Below are positions 56,216 to 64,000 of a stretch of 64,000 nucleotides of DNA, piece by piece. The notes under the pieces are model-generated. The model was not told where the DNA came from. It saw only the letters and a list, made by a program, of their open reading frames with translations, and did no database searches. Position 1 is the first letter of the stretch, and the number at the start of each line of letters is the position of its first letter. The position numbers were made by a program, and so were the translations under genes. The DNA comes from Planococcus citri (taxonomy: Eukaryota > Arthropoda > Insecta > Hemiptera > Pseudococcidae): NCBI RefSeq assembly GCF_950023065.1, contig NC_088677.1:13348001-13412000 (forward strand), given 5' to 3'.

Positions 56216-57059
56216 ATTTTTTCATGCATTGAATAATTTAGGTATAATTATTTTTAGCTTGAAAATAAATTTCATTGAAAAAGAAAATATTATTAAAGAG
56301 TCATCAAAAGTTCAAAATTTTAAGCACCCCTGCGTTCAACCACTTCCCGTCATGTTTTGAGTGCACCGCGCCCATTGAAATTCGCTGTTAATGAATTTAA
56401 ATTGCTCTGATGGCGAGCTCTGAGGGTTAATAAAACAAAAAAAGAACGGATTTTGACCAAATTAAGCAAATACTTTCACTCTGAGTTGAAAATTGGTCAG
56501 AAAAAATTTTAGCTTTGAATGTGCTCCTGGATAGGAGATATATAATAAACCTTCAAAGAGAGAAAATTTTTGAAAAAAATTGTGCTTTTTTTGTTCTAGT
56601 CCTAAACCAGCCTGTTTTGGAAGAAAATTCTACTGCTGCTAAAATCCAAGATCTCTTTCTTAGAGTTTTACTGAGCGGTTGGAAATTTTTGTAAATGGCT
56701 CAAAGATGAATTCCTGTTTTCAGGGTTGAGTGGAAATTCTTTGAATTATGCTGAACTTTTTCATAATAATTTACCTAAATACTGTAAAATTCATAATGGC
56801 TAAAATACCGATCTATTTAATGTTTCTTGCGTCAAAAAAAGTAAAGATGAAAAAAATTGAGTATTGACCAGAAAAAATCTGAATTGAATCAATTTCCTTT
56901 TTTTTTTCAATTTCATGCTTGAAACTGACCTTTTGCCAAGTGGAGGCAAAAAAGATGTTAAGTACATTAAGATGATTTCGAAAAAAGAGAGAGAGAGAGA
57001 ATGTGGACAAAATTCATTGAGAACCTTCATTTGGAGTTTAAAATGACTCAGAAAAATCG
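56216..57059. repeat. R2 mosaic with a GA microsatellite
   Basis: A (GA)n run lies at about 56,986-57,000. The rest is R2-like. No gene. Confidence 0.5.
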
Positions 57060-57610
57060 TGGGCTTCAGAAGTGCCTCTGGAAGGAAGACATAAGCCCTC
57101 AAGGAGGGGACATTTTTGAAAAAATCGCATTTTTTCACTTCAGTCCCTACACAACCTAACTATGGGAAAAATAAACCAGTTCCAAAAGATGATATTTGAG
57201 ATTTTGTGTCGACTTAAGATATTATTATTGAAATTCAAGACCACTTTTAGGGTTCTACAGTGTGATTAAAAATTTTCAAAACACTTACTTTTGGGCCAAC
57301 TCGTGTTTTGAAAATATTTCCGTCTCGAATGTTGCACATTAATTATAACAAAACTTCAAAATATTTCATTTCTGAAACAGGGATATTTTGGAATACAGTA
57401 TCGATAACTTTTAGACCTCTGTTGCCAATTTATAAAACTAGAAATTGAATATTTTCAAAACACATACCAAAAGTAAGGGATTCGAAAATGTTTGATTGCT
57501 CAAAGGAACCCTGAAAATCATCTCGGATTTTAGTAACAATGGCCTATAGATCGACGCAGTGAATCTCAATTGTTGGAACTGAGCCATTTTTCCCCCAAAA
57601 AAAGTTGAGT
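57060..57610. mobile_element. Fold-back element, second palindromic subfamily
   Basis: Left words CCTCAAGGAGGGGACATTTT, ACCACTTTTAGGGTTCTAC and GTGTCGACTTA are mirrored by CAAAGGAACCCTGAAAATC, ATAGATCGACGCAGTGAAT and GGAACTGAGCCATTTTTCC. Centre near 57,350. A sister copy is at 59,480-60,045 and a truncated one at the window end. Confidence 0.65.
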
Positions 57611-59479
57611 TTTCACTTCGGCTCTGTATTTATTGCAAGTTTTCTGTACCTGGAGCTTATTATCCAATTTTATCATCGGTAGGTGTACATTGGATGATGT
57701 TTTCAATTCTTACGTGATTTTGAGACAATTTACTTATCTACTGTTGTTTCATGTACATAGCTATAGTTCTTTCGAATGAAGAAATCGAGTGTTCGTTTCA
57801 CTTGACTTTACAACTAAAGAAAACTTACCTACCAAAAATGCGTTTTGAAATTCTTCGAGTTCATGGTTATTGGCTGATCCTGACGTTAATTGCCTTTTAG
57901 AGGCCGGGGCTTCTTGTATGACCTGACGATTAGCTTAATAGGTAGGTAGTAGGTACATTCGATAATAACATTTTGGTTCGTATACTTCAGTTTTTTTAAA
58001 TCGAGGCTCGAGTTACCTTCTTTATATTGACAGTTGGAGTAGGTATGCTTCATCCTGTGGGAAAAAGTCATCAGACTAGGAATGTTTAAAAATTGAAAGT
58101 TTCTTTAAAATTTCAATTCGATGAAATCGAGCATGTAATATTCTCAGTTACCTACTTAATTTTGAAACGAAAATTTATTAAATTCATGCTCTCACTTTGA
58201 TGGAGTGTTCTTTCTATGGAGATTAATGTATTGAAAAATCAACTCGTGATGAAAAGTCTCATAAATGGGACGATTTTAAATCAAATTCTGTTGGAAAAAA
58301 TTACTTACTCGCCTTGGGTATTAGTCCATCTTTCTTACATGGTGAGCTACTTCTCCAATGTATAGCACTGCTGTTTCTACGATTAAACCCTCGACTATAT
58401 AGTGCACGAATTCAGAAACTACCCTGCCTAGAGTGTACCTATTTGGTGGTTTCTTTGCCGAATGACTGCGCGAATTTGGCGTAACATGTGTTTTGTAGAG
58501 TGGCTGGCAAAAAAAAAAAAAAACCAGAACGGATTTTGACCAAATTCAGCAAATACTTTCATTCTGAGTGAGTTGAAAATTGCTCAGAAAAAATTTTAGC
58601 TTTCAAGGTGCCTCTGTAGGGAAGATATTATTATGAGCTTTCAAAGAGGGAACATTTTTGAAATAAATCGTGGTTTTTTCGTTTTAGCCTTCAACCAATC
58701 TGTTTTGGAAAAAAATTCTACTGCTGGTAAAATCCGAGACCTCTTTTTTAGAGTTTTACTGAGCGGTTGGAAGTTTTTGTAAATGGCTCATTTTTCGACG
58801 AATTCGTGTTTTCAAGGTTGAATGGAAATTCTTTGAATTATGCTGAAGTTTTTCATAATAATTTACCAAAATGCTGTTTCGCAATAATTACCTAAATGGA
58901 GGTTAATAAGGTTATACTCGAGTTATTGCTTTAAGAATAAAAGTATACCATGAAAATTACGTTAGTATCATACAAATGGATACAATATAAATACTTATGT
59001 GTACTTACGCATATTTTTCAGATCCAATTTCCGTTTTTCAATAAGTGCATTTGAAATGAACGTTTTTGAGTTTTCTTGCGAGGGGGAGAGGAAACGGGAG
59101 GGAGAATATATCTAGAAAATCTAATATGAGAGAACATTGACCAAAAATTCAATCACCTTGATCGATTTTTTTTCAATGTTTTCAATCTATTTCCAGAATT
59201 TGAAGCGAGGGAAACAACAAATCATATTTTTCTTGCATCAAAAAAAGTAAAGATGAAAAAAATTCGAGTTTTTACCAGAAAAAAACCGAATTGAATCAAT
59301 TTCATGCTTTCATGCTTGAAACTGAACTTTTTGCCAAGTGGAGGCAAAAAAGATGTTACATTAAGGTGATTTCGAAAGTAAAAAGAAAGAAAGAGGATTT
59401 GGACAAAATTCAGTGAAAACCTTCAATTGGAGTTGAAAAAGACTCAGAAAAAGAATTCCAAAGGCACTTGAGTATGCCT
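57611..59479. repeat. R2 repeat mosaic
   Basis: Landmark AAAGAAAACTTACCTACC near 57,815; ATCAGACTAGGAATG; a segment at 58,380-58,500 (TAAACCCTCGACTATATAG) without matches. No gene. Confidence 0.55.
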
Positions 59480-60045
59480 TTGGAAGGAAGATATGGGTCC
59501 TCAAGGAGGGGACATTTTTGAAAAAAATCACGTTTTTTTCGCTTCAGCCCCTACACAACCAATGGGGAAAATAAACCAGTTCCAAAAGATGGTATTTGAG
59601 ATTCTGTGTCGACTTAGGGTATTGCTACCTATTTAAATTCAAGACCACTTTTAAGGTTCTATGTACAGTGTGATTAAAAATTTTCAAAATACTTACTTTC
59701 GGGCAAACTCGTGTTTTGAGAATACTTTCGTCTCGAACATTACTCCATAATATTATATGTACTTACCAAAACATCAAAAGATTTGATTTATAAAACTGGG
59801 TTATTGTGGAATACAGTATCTATAACTTTTACTACCTACCTCTGTTGCCAATTTCAAAAACTAGGAATTGAATATTTTCAAAACATATATAATTATGCGT
59901 ACTCACCCAAAAGTAAGCGATTCGAAAATTTTTGATCGGTCAGTGGAACCCTGAAAATGGTCTCGCATTTTAATGACAATGGCCTATAGATCGACGCAGC
60001 GAATCCCAATTTTTGAAACTGGGCCATTTTTCCAAAAAAGGGGAG
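59480..60045. mobile_element. Fold-back element, second palindromic subfamily, copy 2
   Basis: Same order as 57,060-57,610: GGGGACATTTTTGAAAAA on the left, GGAACCCTGAAAATGGTC and GATCGACGCAGCGAATC on the right. Confidence 0.65.
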
Positions 60046-62626
60046 TCTTCGTTACTTCAGCTCTGCATTTATTGCAAATTTTCTGTACCTCGAGCTTATT
60101 TTTTTTACAATAAAATTTTATCCAATTTTATCATTAGTAGGTGGACATTGGATGATGTTTTTGATTCTTAGGTGATTTCGATACAATTTACTTACTTACT
60201 GTTGTTTCTTGTACCTACATAGCTAGTTCTCTAAAAATCGAGTGTAAGTTTCACTTGACTTTACAAATAAAGAAAACTTACCTATGGGAAACAGTCATCA
60301 GACCAGAAATGTTTAAAAATTGAAAATTTCTTTAAAATTTCAGTTCGATGAAATCGAGCACGTAATATTTCGAGTTAGTCAATTTTGAAACGAAAATTTA
60401 TTAAAATGCTCTCACTTCGATGGGATGTTCCGTCTAAGGGTATTAATAAATTGGAAAATCAACTCCTGACGAAAAGTCTCCTAAATGGGATGATTTTGAA
60501 TCAAATTCTGTTGGAAAAAATTACTTACTCGCCTTAGTTATTAGTCCATCTATCTCAGGTGATGTGCCACTTCTTCCAGGTATAGTACTGCTGTTTCTAG
60601 GATTAAATTTTCCTCGACTAGTTCTGTAAACGTATCTATGATAGGAGATGACCAGTAAGTGCTTCACAGTAGATTGTTTCGAATTAAATGTAAAGACATT
60701 AGGTACTTGGTTTTTAAAAGCGAACGGTTTTCGCGGAACTGTTTGAAAATCTTAAAATTCCAAAATACAGATGGACGCTCCAGAATGGCTTGAAACCACC
60801 AGTAATCGACTCAGCATTGGAGTAGGATGAGGGATCAAAAATGATGAAATCAAGTTCTGCAAATTCCTATATAGCGGAAAAATTTCCACTCGAGGAACAT
60901 ATTGGAATAAAAATTGAGATCAGTCTGATCGATAATATCTTCTAATCGCACAAGACCACAAGAGCCTTCATTTTTTTAAAAAAAGAACGCAAATCAGTTT
61001 TTTCAAATGATTAAAAAATTGCCAGAAAAAGTTTGAATATTTTTTTTTCATTATTTAGACCAGAGATTATGGTATTTTTGAGAAAAAAATCATTGTTTCA
61101 AAATTTTTGTGAAACGTAAGGAGGTGGCCTGTGTTTGTTAATTACGTCAAGGTGTAAAAACCTTCCGAAAAAATTATCATTTCTGTTCTAAATGAAGGAG
61201 AAAAAGAGTTGAAATTTCATTCGGACCATTTTTGGGCATTTTTATTTTACATTTTTGAAAATAATAAGTCATCAGATGAGGTATGTTTAAATGTTGAAAA
61301 TTTCTTTAAAATTTCAGCTCGATGAAACGAGCACGTAATGTTTTGAGTTGCTTGATTTTGAAATTAAAATTTATTTAATTTATGCTCTCATCTATCATGG
61401 AGTGTTCTTCCTATGGAGATTAATATGTACTTGAATAGAAAAATCAACTCGTGAACGAATGTCTCATAATCAGGGACATTTTAAATCAAATCCTGTTTAA
61501 AAAAATTACTTACTCGCCTGAAATAGGTCCTCATCATTTCATCAATAGTATTCTTTTTTGTACTTCTTTCCCTTCATGAAAAATTTAATGAAAAATACTA
61601 CGATCATCGCAGGATTTTGAATTGTTCGTCAAGTACAAGCGTATCATGTTTACCTTCGAGATGAATTTTCAAGTTGATTATAGGACGGAATGCTGAATGA
61701 TTATACTAGTTAAGTGAAGGGAGGTAGACGATCAAATGAAGTCATGAAGTCCTCAAACTCGAAGTTCATCAAATCAGGGACGACTTCAAACAGCAAATAG
61801 GTAACTTGAGTTTTCATTTTTCATTCGATAACGAAAAAGAAAATGTTTTTGTCCCCTGGTTATCTATGTACATTCGCATTCCGAAAAAAGTGTGGACATT
61901 TCATTTTTCATAATTTGGTCAGAAGTGATTTCAGTATCTAAACCAAATGATTTATTTTTCAATTTTCATGTGATTTTCATGATGTTTATTTGAAAAATTA
62001 ATTACAATGTTCTCTTGTATGTTTTGAAGAAACGGGTATAATAATCCTGCAATTATAAATACCCCCCCCCCCAAAAAAAATCTTGTGTTACTTTCCATGG
62101 TTTAAACCTCACCTCAATTTAAAGCAGACTCTAATGTACTATCGTCTAATTTTTTTTCTTTTGATAAAATGCTCTCTCCTATTTCACAATTTAGACGGAC
62201 ATGAACTAATGTAACTTTCAATTTTTGAGTGATTTTAGTATGTATATATACAATTTTAATTTGTTGTTTCGGTTCATTCAAATACACGGCGCTATTTTAT
62301 TCATTAAAAAAAAATTAGTGTGCGTTTAATGTGACTTTACAAATGAAGAAAATTTACCTAGAACGAAAACCAAAATCAAACTTTTGAAAGTAATATTACT
62401 CGTATCTAGCATGGAGATCAATGATCATACTCATCTGACTGTGGGGAGATGTCATTATTTATTTTAGAGCCAAAACGGGCCCAGATCAAGTTTCCTATCG
62501 ACTTTCTGCTTTTCTTGACATTGAAGGTTGGCAACAGTATGTAATTCGTGAATTTATAAACAAAAGAGGAAAATATTATTAACTTACTAGGTATTCGCAT
62601 ATTTTCAGAAAAATGCACAACTCGGG
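60046..62626. repeat. R2 repeat mosaic and dispersed repeat copy
   Basis: R2 landmarks near 60,240-60,280 and 62,330-62,360; the dispersed repeat of 29,520-29,830 recurs at about 60,700-60,980. Most or all of it is repeat; no gene. Confidence 0.55.
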
Positions 62627-62783
62627 AGTAACCGGATCCAATCCAAAAATAATAGTGATTTTTACTCAGCCAAAAAATACATTTTACCTAAGTATAGAAT
62701 CAGGTAAAATTTATTACTCTCATAGTAAAATTTACTAATCTCATATTAAAAATCGCAATATTTTTGAATGGGATCCGGTTACT
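62627..62783. mobile_element. Short TIR element (157 bp)
   Basis: AGTAACCGGATCC at the left end is mirrored by GGATCCGGTTACT at the right end, and the similarity extends to CCAAAAATA / TATTTTTGAATG. No ORF. A clear target-site duplication was not found. Confidence 0.6.
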
Positions 62784-63649
62784 GTATGAAATAGTAAAAA
62801 TTATCCATATTTTTTTTCCGTGTGAGCCTACAAAGAAGGAACATTTTTTTTAAAAATTGTGGTTTTTTCGTTCTAGCCCTCAACCAACCCGTCTTAGAAA
62901 AAAATTCGACTGCTGCTAAAACCCAAGACCTCTTTTTCAGGATTCTACGTATACTGAGTGGTTGAAAATTTTTGTAAATGGCTCATTTTTCGATGAATTC
63001 GTGTTTTCAAGGTAGAATGTGAATTCTTTGAATTATGCTGAAGTTTTTCATAATAATTTACCTAAATACAGTAAAATTCGCAATAATTAAATCAGTGGTA
63101 GGCCTATTTAAATTCGTATGTATTATTGCTCCATCAAGAATCAAAAATGACCATGAAAATTACGTAAGTATCATAAAATGGATAATACAATTTTAATACT
63201 TTCACGCAAACTATCTTCTTTTTTCAAAAAGTGCATTTGGAATGAACGTTTTTGAGTTTTTTTGCGAGGAGGAGAGTAAAGGGGAGGGGGAATATATCTA
63301 GAAAATTGCTTATGAGAGAAAATTCGCCAAAAATTCAATCACCTTGATAGAATTTTTTTCAATTTTTCCAGTTTATTTCCAAAATTTGAAGGAGGGAAAC
63401 AACAAATCAAATTTTTCTTGCGTCAAAAGAGTTTTCACCAGAAAAATTAATCCGAATTGAATCAATTTCATTTTTTTTCAATTTCATGCTTTCATGCTTG
63501 AAACTGATCTATTGCCAAGTGGAGGCAAAAAAGCTGTTACATCAAGGTGATCTCGAAAAAAAAGTAGAGGATTTGGACAAAATTTTGTGAAAACTTTCAT
63601 TATTGGAGTTGTAAGTGACTCAGAAAAATTGTGAGCTTCGAAAGTGCCT
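62784..63649. repeat. R2 repeat mosaic
   Basis: Repeats of segments also seen at 58,590-59,470, such as GCCAAGTGGAGGCAAAAAAG. No gene. Confidence 0.55.
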
Positions 63650-64000
63650 CTGGAAGGAAGATATGAGCCCTCAAGGAGGGGACATTTTTGAAAAAAATTA
63701 TGTTTTTTCGCTTCAGTCCCTACACAACCTATGGGAAAAATAAACCAGTTTCAAAAGATGGTATTTGAGATTCTGTGTGGACCTAGGACATCGCTATTGA
63801 AATTCAAGACCCCTTTAGGGTTCTACAATGTGATTAAAAATTTTCAAAATACATATTTTCGAGCCAATTCGTGTTTTGAGAATATTGTCGTCTCGAATAC
63901 GCATTAATTACCTATACCAAAATATCAAAAGATTTCATTTCTGAAACTGGGCTATCTTGGAATAGAGTATCGATAACTTTTTGACCTCTGTTGCCAATTT
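63650..64000. mobile_element. Fold-back element, second palindromic subfamily, cut by window end
   Basis: Left arm (CCTCAAGGAGGGGACATTTT ... CCCCTTTAGGGTTCTACAATGTG) and the start of the centre (TCGATAACTTTTTGACC) are present; the right arm lies outside. Confidence 0.6.

Overview
The window is AT-rich nuclear DNA of an animal, most likely an insect. The evidence is a copia-type retrotransposon primed by half of initiator tRNA-Met, several non-autonomous DNA transposons, a tRNA-derived SINE, AG/GT splice signals, and frequent palindromic TAGGTACCTA-type motifs. A hemipteran such as a mealybug would fit, but nothing here proves a species. There are no operons, CRISPR arrays or bacterial genes. 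Host coding capacity is very low: one convincing host-like gene, one possible small spliced gene end, and otherwise mobile elements and their decay products. All alignments were done by eye.

Region 1 (1-17,640) is a mosaic of three repeat families (A, B, C). Their bodies are unrelated, but each carries the same roughly 35-nt hairpin-containing core, seen about 20 times. Into this mosaic are inserted a solo LTR (1942-2929) and a copia element (11,687-16,318) with an intact 1,453-codon polyprotein but no 3' LTR. The copia element is flanked by a perfect 46-bp direct repeat instead of the normal 5 bp. Region 2 (17,650-18,910) is a cluster of 16-bp palindromes of the form ATCGTTCGNGAACGAT, split by a 570-bp block. 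Region 3 (18,911-21,860) holds low-repeat sequence, a decayed hAT transposase and an internally deleted LINE.

Region 4 (21,860-31,700) and region 6 (38,370-64,000) are built from a second repeat mosaic, called R2 here, and from imperfect fold-back palindromes of about 550-750 bp. Nested in them are at least four small TIR elements, one carrying a SINE and one with a 165-bp hairpin, plus two copies of a possible helix-turn-helix coding fragment. Region 5 (31,731-38,368) has a six-copy hairpin array and a 3.3-kb fold-back element flanked by a 24-bp direct repeat and containing a fresh 763-bp tandem duplication. It ends with the only long host-like ORF, a 661-aa protein with an N-terminal RING-H2 finger, a coiled coil, a nuclear-localisation-like basic patch, a degenerate SGNH-hydrolase-like domain and a SUMO-interaction-like motif.

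The best candidates for something new are this RING/SGNH/SIM protein, the abnormal copia insertion, the 26-nt hairpin array and the shared hairpin core of the A/B/C repeats.
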